Origin: Coemansia sp. RSA 487
Taxonomy: Eukaryota; Kickxellomycota; Kickxellomycetes; Kickxellales; Kickxellaceae
Direction of reading: 5' to 3'
Length of the DNA: 64,000 bases
Assembly (NCBI GenBank): GCA_027577595.1
Contig: JANBRJ010000011.1
Location: 62,001 to 126,000, forward strand
The notes under the pieces are model-generated. The model did not search any database, was not told the origin of the DNA, and saw only the letters and a program-made list of their open reading frames with translations. Shown here one piece after another: positions 11,273 through 20,800 of this stretch; within the stretch, counting starts at the first letter, position 1; the number at the start of each line of letters is the position of its first letter. A program made the translations under genes and the position numbers.

Positions 11273-13069
11273 TTATACGGATTTGGAAAGATGAGATTCG
11301 TAGATGACCGAGGTGCCCGTCGTATCCGAATGCGACTTTCTCCTGAACGGATTATTCACAATCCGAACAGGCCCTTGGTACTCCTCAACAACCTGGGACA
11401 CGGGTTTCCCTCTGGCCTCGGGCATCATAAAGACACAGAAAAGGAAGGTGGTAAAGTTTGTGATAATAAATGGCACAAACAAGTAAGGGCCAAGCGCATC
11501 GTCGAGGATTGGGAAAACAAAGCTGACAACGAAGAGCGTCAGATTGTTGGCAGCAGCGGCCAGTCCGCTAATGCTGCCCAACGCGTAATAGGGGATAATC
11601 TCGGATGCCGTCAGATACGGAATGAAACTCGCGCCAGATTGGAAGACAATGTTGAACATATACATGGCCGTTGCGACAAGAGGCCCCACATCTACCTTGG
11701 TAGCAATAACGATTACAGCTGCGCAGACGCTGGTTGCACATGAGCTGCAAATAAGCATTGTGCGCCGGTTGACCTTATCCATGATATTCATACCAATGAT
11801 TACGGCAACGGCGCCGATACCACCGATGCCCAGCGTCAGCAGCTGCGCGATATTGGGAATCGTCTCTTTTTGGGTTTTGGACAGATGGAATGCCGATGTG
11901 AGGATCTCGGTCGAGTAGAAAAGGACGCCCTTTACACCGCTCCACTGCTGCGAGAGCATTAGAAATAGCGCGCAAAAGATAAGGTGCCGCAGATCATGCT
12001 CGGTTTTGCCTGTGAGGACCTGCCAGAGGCTGGGCTTCGGCAGCATAGCGTCGATTTGCTTGGCTTCGACAGCAGCAAGTAGGTCGTCGAACTCGTAGGT
12101 GATGTCCAGATTGGCGCGCAGGGTCTGGAGTGAAACTTGCGCCTGATCGACCTTGCCTTTAGACGCCAGGTACTTGGGCGACTCTGGGATAAAGTACAGC
12201 AGCACGGTTTGAACGATGGCAATGGCTGCACTGACTGAAAACAGAACACGCCATAATGGGGCCTTGGACAGGCCAATGGAAGCTACCTGTGCGAAAAACA
12301 GACCAACGAGGATCATGAGCTGCTGGAATCCGCCAAGGAAGCCGCGTGACTTGATCGTGGAAGCTTCGCTGTTGTAAATGGAAACGACGTTTGACGCGAC
12401 ACCGCAGCCGATACCAGAGACAAAGCGGCCAACAGCAAGCTGCGCAATGGTTGTGGCGGTTCCGGAGAGCACTGCACCGATTACAAAGAATATATTGTTG
12501 AGCATTAGTGTGTATTTGCGACCGAACCTGTCGGCGCAGACGCCAGAGAACACGGAGCCAGCCCATGCGCCCAAGGGAGTGAGGCCGACGACAAGGCCCC
12601 ACAGGGTGCTGTTCATCGGGATACAGCTGGGGAATCCGTTGGTCCATGTCTGCGGCCCAGTGGAGCACTGCTCGATAATCTGTGCGGGGATATTGATGCT
12701 GCCGAGAATCCACCCGTAGTTGATTGATGAAACCGCGGCCGTAATGGTACAAGCCAAGAGTACCTTGTTAAGACGTGCGTAGCGTGAATCTGCATGTGCA
12801 ATACCGCTCTCATTGCTCTCAGTGATCCCGTTCCTGGGCTTTTTGGTCGATTTGGGTTTTTTGTCCTCAGTGAAGCTTTCGTTTGCAATGGATGTAGTGT
12901 CTGCAAAGCCTGCTACACTAGCCGACATGTCCCCACCTGACACGTAATATATAGATGCCGGGCGTGAGGGCATGGATGAAGATGTCAGTGCATGCTCGGG
13001 CGAAGAGCTTGGGGCAGCTGTTGAATTATTGCCCTCACGAGCGCCTTGCGTGCCGGATGTTGGTGCCAT
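11273..13069 (-). CDS. Sugar-porter MFS transporter
   Basis: 598-aa, intronless, major facilitator of the sugar porter (SLC2/GLUT-like) family. After a hydrophilic Ser/Thr-rich N-tail of about 95 residues come 12 predicted hydrophobic segments with the family signatures: GVCADRFGRKYTLML (loop 2-3, G-R-[KR] motif), 'PESPKYLASKGK' at the end of TM6, 'QQWSGVKGVLFYSTEI' in TM7 (the QQ-SG-N/K-Y motif), 'NIMDKVNRRTM' in loop 8-9, and 'PEARGKPVSQV' after TM12 (PETKG motif). It most resembles the GLUT-like/Vps73 branch of fungal hexose carriers by eye, but the substrate is not determinable. The location could be plasma or vacuolar membrane. The start is an ATG at 13069; the long N-tail is typical for fungi. 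Confidence 0.88.
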   Translation of the reverse strand: MAPTSGTQGAREGNNSTAAPSSSPEHALTSSSMPSRPASIYYVSGGDMSASVAGFADTTSIANESFTEDKKPKSTKKPRNGITESNESGIAHADSRYARLNKVLLACTITAAVSSINYGWILGSINIPAQIIEQCSTGPQTWTNGFPSCIPMNSTLWGLVVGLTPLGAWAGSVFSGVCADRFGRKYTLMLNNIFFVIGAVLSGTATTIAQLAVGRFVSGIGCGVASNVVSIYNSEASTIKSRGFLGGFQQLMILVGLFFAQVASIGLSKAPLWRVLFSVSAAIAIVQTVLLYFIPESPKYLASKGKVDQAQVSLQTLRANLDITYEFDDLLAAVEAKQIDAMLPKPSLWQVLTGKTEHDLRHLIFCALFLMLSQQWSGVKGVLFYSTEILTSAFHLSKTQKETIPNIAQLLTLGIGGIGAVAVIIGMNIMDKVNRRTMLICSSCATSVCAAVIVIATKVDVGPLVATAMYMFNIVFQSGASFIPYLTASEIIPYYALGSISGLAAAANNLTLFVVSFVFPILDDALGPYLFVPFIITNFTTFLFCVFMMPEARGKPVSQVVEEYQGPVRIVNNPFRRKSHSDTTGTSVIYESHLSKSV

Positions 13070-14615
13070 TACGCTGTCTTTATGTATGCAGTATATATTC
13101 TTTAGAAGTCTTGTGAGCGACAGGATTCTGCCTTTGTATGTGAAGTGGTCGCTCAGAAGATGTTTGGCCGAATATTGACAAAGAGAGAGAAAATAAATCC
13201 AAACGATGGATTACCGGCAACGGGGTTCTCAAAGCGTAAGCGATAACTAAAGATAAAGTTGCTATATAATGGAGCCCTATTTATTCCAATTCAGGCAATG
13301 CTAGAAATGCTGGAAATATGATCTAGAAGGATATTGCACGAACAGGACGGATGTGAATAATTATCGCGTATATCTTGTATGGGGAGAGAAAAAACAGATG
13401 TCGTTGTGTAGAGATCAAGGTCATCATCGCATGGTCTTAAATAGTTTGAAAGGAAGCGCCTCTTGCTTCCGTGGAAGATTAATGGCCGATGGCATCAATT
13501 GAAACAGTTGTCGAGCCGACAGGTGCAATTTCCATTTTGAAAGTACGATTTAGTTTGGATCAATTTCTTTGTACTCACATGGACATGTACAAGTGACAGC
13601 ATTAAAGATATTTCAGGCTCACATTTCCGTATTTTTTCGGTTTGAAAGAAGACATGTCGAGCATTCGATGCATTAACTGTACAGATATTGCAACTGACGA
13701 TCATACACACCGGCGCTTTTACGTGACGCTGGAAATAAACTCGAACTGCATCGTCTTCCGTGTTGTTTTTCTCAGCAAACTTTGTTTTTATGTTTGCAGG
13801 CACAAACGAGTCTCATTTGCAGCACTCCATCAGTATCCACGCACGTGGATTTCTCCGACACGCAAAACAGCCGACGATTGTCCTCATGACCTCCTGTGCC
13901 AAGGACAAGAAAGTATGCAGTTCTGGTACTTGGGCTCATCGAATCTTTTATGTAGATCTCGCTGTTCCTTGACTGGCTATCGCGTCATAGTGCATTAAGG
14001 TATTGTCACTTTGCATCAACGCCTGACTAGTGTTATTTATGTAAAAGTCTGGCATTTCTCACATGTTATATTTATTTCACAACCACCGAGCACCTTTCAC
14101 AAGTGCTTCAAGACATGTGTGTGTCCTCGTTGGCGTCGGTTCTGCCCGTCTCAGAACTCCCACGGAGGGAAGCAAAAGACAATTACGCGTGCACTTTGGA
14201 GCTTCAAAAAATAAATTTCAAGCCAGAAAAACCACACCACCACTGTTTCGTCTCCTAAACTCCCCTGTCGTCGCTGGGTTTAAAGCTTCAACTGTTTGGT
14301 AAAAGCTACAACATCCCCCCTTCTCTGTTGGGTACATATTTTGGTTTGTGCAATCGGAGCCCTATCGTTCATTGTTCTCCACTTGATCGGCTTTTTTACC
14401 CAACGACCTGTCGGTGTATGAGCACTAGCTTCATTGTTCACTTCGTTCCGCTCCATTGGTGTACACGGGTCCAAACAACCTCTCTCCTGCAAATTCTTAT
14501 CTTTTATACAATCTAATGCAAGTCACAGGCATTTTATCATAAAAATGAAATATATTTTCTCGTTTTGCAAGGTATCCAAAAAGGAACAATACGAAATACT
14601 AGAAACTACAATTTT
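13070..14615. other. 1.5-kb intergenic region, no gene recognised
   Basis: Upstream of the MFS gene on one side and downstream of RRP41 on the other. It contains ORFs up to about 118 aa (for example 13642-13998 +), but none has a recognisable motif or a convincing composition. I looked for tRNA A/B boxes and for snRNA or SRP signatures and saw none. It probably holds the MFS promoter and 5' leader. Confidence 0.4.
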
Positions 14616-15353
14616 TCACTGACTGAGTTTCTCAGCAAGATCATTTGCTGCAGCAAGCACAGCATGGTCAAGCTTCTTGTGAATATGCTTGCACCCTTCT
14701 ATAGCTAACTCCATGACATCATCGAGCTTTGACGAATGCAGCTTGGATTCCATTTGCAGTAGCGCAACATTCCCGGTTCTAGGCAAAACGGCAACCGTCA
14801 GGTCGGGGGTCTCTATCGATGACTCCTCGACGAAATTGAGATCAAGCACAGGAGTCTCATCGATAAACCCAGCCGTACACGCACACACATAGTCCATCAT
14901 TGAAATCCCCGCGTCCACCAGCGCAAGCGTTGCCGCGTTAATGCATGCCTCGAGCGTGCCACCATCGTGTTGCAATAGATGAATATATATGTCGATCTGC
15001 GACCGTGGGTATACGGATGTCTGGATGGCTCCCTCGAACGTCTGCTTCACAAAGGAGGAGATCTCAAGAAGCCGCTTATCTCCCTTGGACCGCTTCCTCC
15101 GCTCGCTTGTGCTGAAGGGTGCTACGTTGAACTCGACATTGATTGCTGCTTGGTCGTGTTGGGCTAAAGATCTGTTCCGTGGCTCGCGCGGACCGTATAC
15201 GGCAACCAGGACCTTGGTGTTTCCTTGCTCGTAATATGCAGAGCCGTCGGCAGAGTTCAGCACGGATGCTCTGCATGAGATCCGTCGTAGCTCGTTTGCA
15301 CGCCGGCCATCGATGCGGAGGCCCTCGGGGGACAGCAGTTCCTGGCGAGACAT
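14616..15353 (-). CDS. RRP41: Exosome core subunit Rrp41 (EXOSC4/Ski6)
   Basis: 245-aa RNase PH-fold subunit of the RNA exosome ring, acting in 3'-5' RNA processing and decay in nucleus and cytoplasm. The N-terminus 'SPEGLRIDGRRANELRRI' is the hallmark Rrp41 opening. It is followed by 'GSAYYEQGNTKVLVAVYGP', 'VEFNVAPFS', the basic loop 'RRKRSKGDKR' and 'GGTLEACINAATLALVDAGI'. As in other eukaryotes the ring subunit is expected to bind RNA rather than hydrolyse it. Length matches the family (yeast Ski6 is 246 aa). It lies 209 bp downstream of the MAP1 stop on the same strand. Confidence 0.95.
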   Translation of the reverse strand: MSRQELLSPEGLRIDGRRANELRRISCRASVLNSADGSAYYEQGNTKVLVAVYGPREPRNRSLAQHDQAAINVEFNVAPFSTSERRKRSKGDKRLLEISSFVKQTFEGAIQTSVYPRSQIDIYIHLLQHDGGTLEACINAATLALVDAGISMMDYVCACTAGFIDETPVLDLNFVEESSIETPDLTVAVLPRTGNVALLQMESKLHSSKLDDVMELAIEGCKHIHKKLDHAVLAAANDLAEKLSQ

Positions 15354-15562
15354 TTATTTGTCTGCTATTAAATTATGACTAGAAAAAATCCCCCCAAGCG
15401 AAACCCCGTGGTGGAAGAAAATATGTGTATGTGTAGCGAAACAAGATCATTAACACTATAAAAAAATTTCTCAGGAAAAATGTATAAAATAATATGTCTG
15501 GATTTAGCACTTTGGGCGAGATATTTGGGCTAGGTCACGTGAGATACGATTTTTGAAGCAAT

Positions 15563-16687
15563 CTACAGTCCCTTGAGCTGAGACTTTGGCGAGTCAGACA
15601 GGCGTCGTGTAAGGACCTCGTGTCCATCCTCGGTAACGAGGATTGAGTGCTCAAACTGGGCGCTGCGCTTGCCATCGACGGTGACTACAGTCCAGTCGTC
15701 CTTCCATGTCTGGTCGTGGTAGGATCCTTCGTTGATCATGGGCTCGATGGTAAAGACATGGCCGGGCTTCATAATGCCAATAGCCTTGTTTTTCGCATAA
15801 TGCGGGATATTGGGGGCCGAATGGAACATCTTTCCTACGCCGTGGCCGCAGTAAGTGCGGACAACAGAAAACCCGTTTGCCCGCGCATGCGACTCGATGG
15901 CAGCGCCAAGATCGCGATACCTGACGCCGGGCTTGACCATATCGATTGCCCTTTGCAAGCATTCACGCGTAGTCTTGACCAGCTTCTTGGCCCCGTCGTC
16001 CACTTTGCCGACAAAGTACGTCTTGTTGAGATCCGTGTGGAACCCGTCCTTGTACAGCGAAATGTCAATGTTGACGATATCGCCGTCCTCCAGCTTGCGC
16101 TGGTCGGGGATGCCGTGGCACACGACTTCATTGACGCTGATGCACACGCTCTTGGGGAACAAGTAGTAGTTGAGCGGCGATGGATACGCTTTGCGCTCGA
16201 TCGTGGCCTCGTGCACGGCGCGGTCGATCTCGTCGGTCGTCACGCCTACGCGCACAGCACGGGCGGCAACATCGAGCACTTCGCGACCCAGACGGCACAC
16301 GTGACGCATCTTCTCGATCTCGTCAGGCGTCATGCACTGGATCTGTGCATTCCCGTACGACTCCTCCATCCTAGAGGACCCGCGGGCAGAGCTGGCGTAG
16401 TCGGGGCGTGGGATGTCAGCGGGAACCTCGCGGCGCGGCGACAGAGGGTAGACGGGACGTATGGAACCGGTGAACTTGTAGGTTGGGAACGGGTTGTACG
16501 TGGCCTTTGGATCGTTCACTTGGTGCACGGGCTTGTGCTGCGCCCAGCTCAGCTTGAAGCAGTCTTGCGAGCAAAAAAACGACGGGTTCCTGAGCTCCAG
16601 TTTGACGCACATTGGACATTGAAGCTTTGCGGGCTTACCGCAGCCCACGGCATTGCATGTGTTTTGCAGTGTGTCGGCAGTGCTCAT
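15563..16687 (-). CDS. MAP1: Methionine aminopeptidase 1
   Basis: 374-aa type 1 methionine aminopeptidase, removing initiator Met co-translationally. The N-terminal zinc-finger domain has the C6H2-type ligand pattern, starting [17 protein letters not shown] and continuing through CSQDC and HKPVH (residues about 10-55), which docks the enzyme on the ribosome. The pita-bread catalytic domain follows with the five metal ligands in their usual settings: Asp in VNIDISLY, Asp in FHTDLNKT, His in [12 protein letters not shown], Glu in [10 protein letters not shown] and Glu in [12 protein letters not shown]. The frame is open 45 nt further upstream but only to a TTG; the ATG at 16687 is the credible start. 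Its promoter is shared with the divergent gene at 16971. Confidence 0.96.
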   Translation of the reverse strand: MSTADTLQNTCNAVGCGKPAKLQCPMCVKLELRNPSFFCSQDCFKLSWAQHKPVHQVNDPKATYNPFPTYKFTGSIRPVYPLSPRREVPADIPRPDYASSARGSSRMEESYGNAQIQCMTPDEIEKMRHVCRLGREVLDVAARAVRVGVTTDEIDRAVHEATIERKAYPSPLNYYLFPKSVCISVNEVVCHGIPDQRKLEDGDIVNIDISLYKDGFHTDLNKTYFVGKVDDGAKKLVKTTRECLQRAIDMVKPGVRYRDLGAAIESHARANGFSVVRTYCGHGVGKMFHSAPNIPHYAKNKAIGIMKPGHVFTIEPMINEGSYHDQTWKDDWTVVTVDGKRSAQFEHSILVTEDGHEVLTRRLSDSPKSQLKGL

Positions 16688-16970
16688 GGTGGGATATCTG
16701 TCAACAAGTCTAGCTAAATATACAACTTGCAAAAAATAAAATAAAATAAAATAAAAACGATGCGAGAATTGTAGAAGGAGGGAAGTTTGAGTGGGAAAAA
16801 TTTTTAGTGGAAAAAAGGGATTGAGCTAGTGTGAGAAGAAACGCTTCTGTGTTCTCAATTTTTTTTTTGCCTTTGCGCAAAGACCAAAGCCCCTTTTTGT
16901 ATCTTGGTTTTCTTGTTTCAACCGAATTATTCTCCTAATTTATTTCAGACAAATTGGCTTTGAGACTGCA
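16688..16970. promoter_or_regulatory. Divergent promoter MAP1 / NR2C2AP-like gene
   Basis: 283 bp separate two divergent start codons, so both promoters must lie here or overlap the genes. The spacer contains an (AAAAT)n tract next to MAP1 and several T/A homopolymer runs, typical of nucleosome-depleted fungal divergent promoters. No clear TATA box. Confidence 0.5.
16731..16757. repeat. (AAAAT)n microsatellite
   Basis: Four to five tandem copies of a 5-nt A-rich unit, seen directly, in the divergent promoter just upstream of MAP1. Confidence 0.8.
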
Positions 16971-17706
16971 ATGACGTCGGCTGAATCGCTTGTTAAACAC
17001 ATTTCTAATTCCAAGTAGGTAAAAAAAAGAGATAAACAGCTAGGAATGGGGAAACAGCGCGTGTCAGCGACCATCATCAAACATGTAGCATAATACCCCC
17101 CGCACACATCTCACTAAAGTAACAAAAACTGTATTCGATGTCTATATGACAAATCGTTCTTACGATCTCGCGGGCTGCTCCCTCCTTATCCAAACGGAAC
17201 TGACCAAACCATATATATATATATATAGAGTAAGCTCAGTTCTCAACCGCGACATAGTGTCATACGGAAAGAAGCATCTGTTTGACGGGAGCATCGAGAC
17301 ATGTTGGAACTCGGAGCAAGGCACGCCACAGCACGTTCTGGTAGAGTTTGAAGCCCCGGTCTGTATACACGAGATCCATATCCAGTTTCAGGGCGGGTTT
17401 GCAGGAAAGGACACACGGCTTGTAGACTCCACGCGAAATGCAGACATCTGCCCGCTGCATCCAGCGGACAACAACAGGCTGCAGACCTTTGAGTTACCAG
17501 AGAGCGAGCGTCTAGTGTCGAGAAAGAGAATCAAGATCCAGTTTGCCTCAAGCACTGACTTTTACGGACGCATCATTGTCTACGCCCTCGACTTTGTGGG
17601 GCTGTTGGCTGAACCAAATGCTGATCCAACGTCCGCTTCCTCAGCCTCACTGCCTGCCGAATCCGACGACGCTGCCGTGGCATCCGACACGATCGTAATA
17701 ATTTAG
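16971..17706 (+). CDS. NR2C2AP-like discoidin-fold protein
   Basis: Two-exon gene. Exon 1 (16971-17014) encodes MTSAESLVKHISNSK, intron 17015-17228 (214 nt, GTAGGT...TATAG, phase 2), exon 2 17229-17706; about 173 aa in total. The joined product closely resembles human nuclear receptor 2C2-associated protein (NR2C2AP/TRA16, 139 aa): KVSSVLNRD, GKKHLFDGSIETCWNS, 'IQFQGGFAGKD', 'PADNNRLQTFELP', and 'STDFYGRIIVYALDFVG' all align in order. The fold is a galactose-binding/F5-8C-like beta-sandwich. The human protein was described as a repressor of an orphan receptor that fungi lack, so the ancestral role must differ and is unknown. A C-terminal Ala/Ser/Asp-rich tail of about 30 residues is extra. 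The acceptor AG closes a (TA)n run. The convergent p150 gene ends 100 bp away. Confidence 0.85.
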
Positions 17707-17806
17707 AATTGGCAACATCTGAAACTTGATAAAATATGAGAAACAAATGTATTTAAAAAAATAAGGATAAAATACTCTAGACTCCATTAGCTTGCTCGTG
17801 TTCGAC

Positions 17807-20800
17807 TTAATGTACTGCCGAAAGAACGTGCGAGCCTCTAGCGATACTACGCAACCGATCCTGCACGCTCTCTGCGCGCTGCTTAAGCGCCTGTGCCAGC
17901 GTCTGTTGGCAGTACAGCTCGAACTGCGGCCGAGAGCTTAGCGGCTGCCAAGCAGAAGCAGCTTTGCCGCTTTGTGCCGGCGCTGATAGTCTAACCAGCT
18001 TGGGCATCGCTGCAAGGCGGCACGCTTCCATCGCAGCAGCCTTGGCCTCCCGCACAACCTCACTGATCTCGGAGGAGCTCTCCGCTGGTCCGCGGACAAG
18101 CGGCTCGGCATTAAGCACCTGCATCTCTTCTTTGAACTGGTACTTGGCACGCAAATGCGCGCTCTCCTTGCGCAGATACGCCACGGACTCTTGCAGAGAC
18201 GCGACCTTGCTGCGCAAGCCCAGTAGATCAGTCGGCAGAGGGGAATCGGTACTGTGGCCGATTGCCGAATAGTTGCCACTCATTGCAGCAGATTTGGCCT
18301 CTGCATTAGCCTGCTTCAGCCTGCGGTTCTCGTGCTCTAGCTTTTCATTCTCGACACCCAGGGTCGCGGTCGCTTCTTTGTACATCTTCTCGCTGCCCTT
18401 TGTTGTTTCAAGCTCTTTCTGGATATTGCTGATCTGGTCCGCCTGTTTGCGTGCAATTTCCGCACGTTTCCCAAGCATCTCTGTCTTGACGTTGTATTCC
18501 TGGAGTGCCTGGTCACGCAGCTTCAGCTCACGCGCAAGGCTGATGATCTCCTCGTTCAGCGCTTCCGTGCGACGCTCGACGTCGGCGTTCTGGACCAAGC
18601 TGGCCTTGAACTGCGCCGCTCGCTTGATCCATGGCGCCTCAGGCGCCTCGATCTTGCACACGTTGGTACTGTTGGCAACATAGGCCAGGGCCGAGGTAAG
18701 CTCCTTGGTCAGCCGCTGCGATATGCCAAGCGCTAAGCCCATAGGCATTGCATCGTTAGCGCCAAATACATCCTGAGCAATGCCGTTAACGTCATGCAGC
18801 AACTTCTCAAGGCTTACAGCAGAAGCAGAGGACACCGGATCCTCAGCAGCCGCTGCGCGGCCAGCAGTTGCAAAGTAGTCCTGGATAACAGTGCGCGATC
18901 GGACACAGTAGTCGCTAAGCTCGCGGTTCATTTGCATCAGCTGGGCAAACTGCTCAAATGCGCGGCTGCTGACAGCATTGCCAGAACCCATCAGCTCATC
19001 CGAGCGCCGCAACAGCTTGATTGCCACAGCCTTGGACGCCTTGCAGTTCTGCACGACGCTTGCAACCGCGGGTAGCACCTCACCAGCAATGCGCTGCTGA
19101 TCCCGCCTAGAGAACGGGCTTGAAATGGCTTCTTCTTTGTCGCTGTCCTCTGTAACGGGCCCCGAGACCAGCAGCTGCTCAATGTAGAACAGGTTTGAAA
19201 GCTGCACATCGGATCCATACGCCAGACGCCCAACCATGATCCCCAATCTATGTCCTGCTGTTGCCTGGCAGTCCGCAGGGATATGAGACTCTGCAAGTCC
19301 GAGAAGCTGCGACGACAGTCGTCTGATCTCCGGAAGCGTCTCTGATGCACGGAACTCCTCTTTGCGCAGGAGATCAATGAGTCCGTTAAGCCGGCGCTCG
19401 ATGCCCTGCGTGTCATGCAGAAGGGAGCCCAGGCGCATAAACTCCGAGTCGCTGCAGGTGGAAAGGAATGACACGAACAGACCAGCATATCCGGACATCT
19501 GGATCAGCAGCGCACGAACCTCGGCAGTAGCAACAAAGTTGTCCGAGATCGTGGCGTCCGTCTTCTCCTCCTGCTCCAGCTGCTTGCACAGAATGTCGCC
19601 CTTGGTTGCGAGCCGTCTGAAAGCCAAAAGGGACTTGAGCGCCTCGTTCTCGCTCTTGTAAAAGTGGTCGGGCAAGAACGACGCAGTCAAGTGAAGCTGC
19701 TCGGTGGCCTGGTCGGCCTCTAGGCGACGCATCTCCAAGTCGATGGTCTTTGACTTGGTCTTCATCATGGTCGACCGCAGCTGCAGACTCAGGCTTTCCA
19801 TCTCCTGCGTCCTTGACGAGATCGTGGCAGCCTCAGTTGCCTGAGACTGCTCACGCTCGCGAAGGCGCTGGACATCGCCCTGCAGGCTTGACACAAGCTC
19901 GCGGTACTGGCTAATGTTGTACTGGAACACTGCGACTGCTTCCTCGAGCTTGTCAATGCTGTTGTTCTTGTCGTTGACGACCACATTAAGCTTATCGATC
20001 TCTGCGCGAAGCCCTTGCAGCTCCTCGGTGCGTGCCTCGTCCATCTCGTTGTTGACTTCGCAAAGCGCCTCAAGGTTCTCGATTGTACTCTGCAGCTCCT
20101 CAACCTTGCCGCTGAGCGTGAGATTGCGCTCCGAGAGGTCCTCGATCATCTCCTCTGCACCAAAGCTGTCGTCCAGCCGCTCCTTCAGATCCTCAATCTG
20201 CGAGTCCCTGACTGACAGCTCCTCCTTGAGCAAGCTGTTTTCGTCAACCAGCTCCTGCACCGTCTGGACCTCACGCTCAAGCTGCTTGATCTTTTGGTTG
20301 AGATGCGTTTCATTCTCAGTAGTCACGTCGCGCAGCCGAACAAGTGCCTCCTTTAAGCGCTCGTTCTGCTTTTGCAGCTGCGTGAACTCTAGAACAGTTG
20401 CCGAACTGCGATCAGCAGAAAGAACAGCGCTGTGGTCGCCCTCTTGCTTGTACACATCCAGGTTAGTGGATGCCTCGGCAAGCTGTTCACGTAGCGTGCT
20501 GATCTCCTGTGCCAGTGACTCTGCCTTCTCCTCGGCCATCTCCTTGTCTACAGAGAGCATCTCCATCATATCCATAGCCTCGCTGTAGCTGGCCTCGGAC
20601 TTTTCGCGCTCCGCGCCAACCTCCTTGAGCTTTATCTTTAGTGCCCGCATGTCCTCTTGCTGCGCAGTGACCTTGGTGGCAAGCTTGTCACGCACGCGCA
20701 GCGCCTGCTCGGCCTCGGCACGTATTTTGTCCGCCTCTTGTAAGCGCTGGCGGTCCTCGGAGCGCTTCTGCTCGAGATATTTGTACTTTAGTCGAAGCTC

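Noticed and set aside
11132-11743. 203-codon ORF on the + strand
   Set aside because: Antisense to the C-terminal half of the MFS transporter; no recognisable protein.
11273-13069. MFS transporter as the triose-phosphate transporter of a sex locus
   Set aside because: Motifs are those of the sugar porter family (SLC2-like), not the drug/metabolite TPT superfamily, and it is more than 30 kb from the HMG genes.
15647-16717. 356-codon ORF on the + strand
   Set aside because: Exactly antisense to MAP1; its translation is the mirror of a GC-rich coding gene and has no domain of its own.
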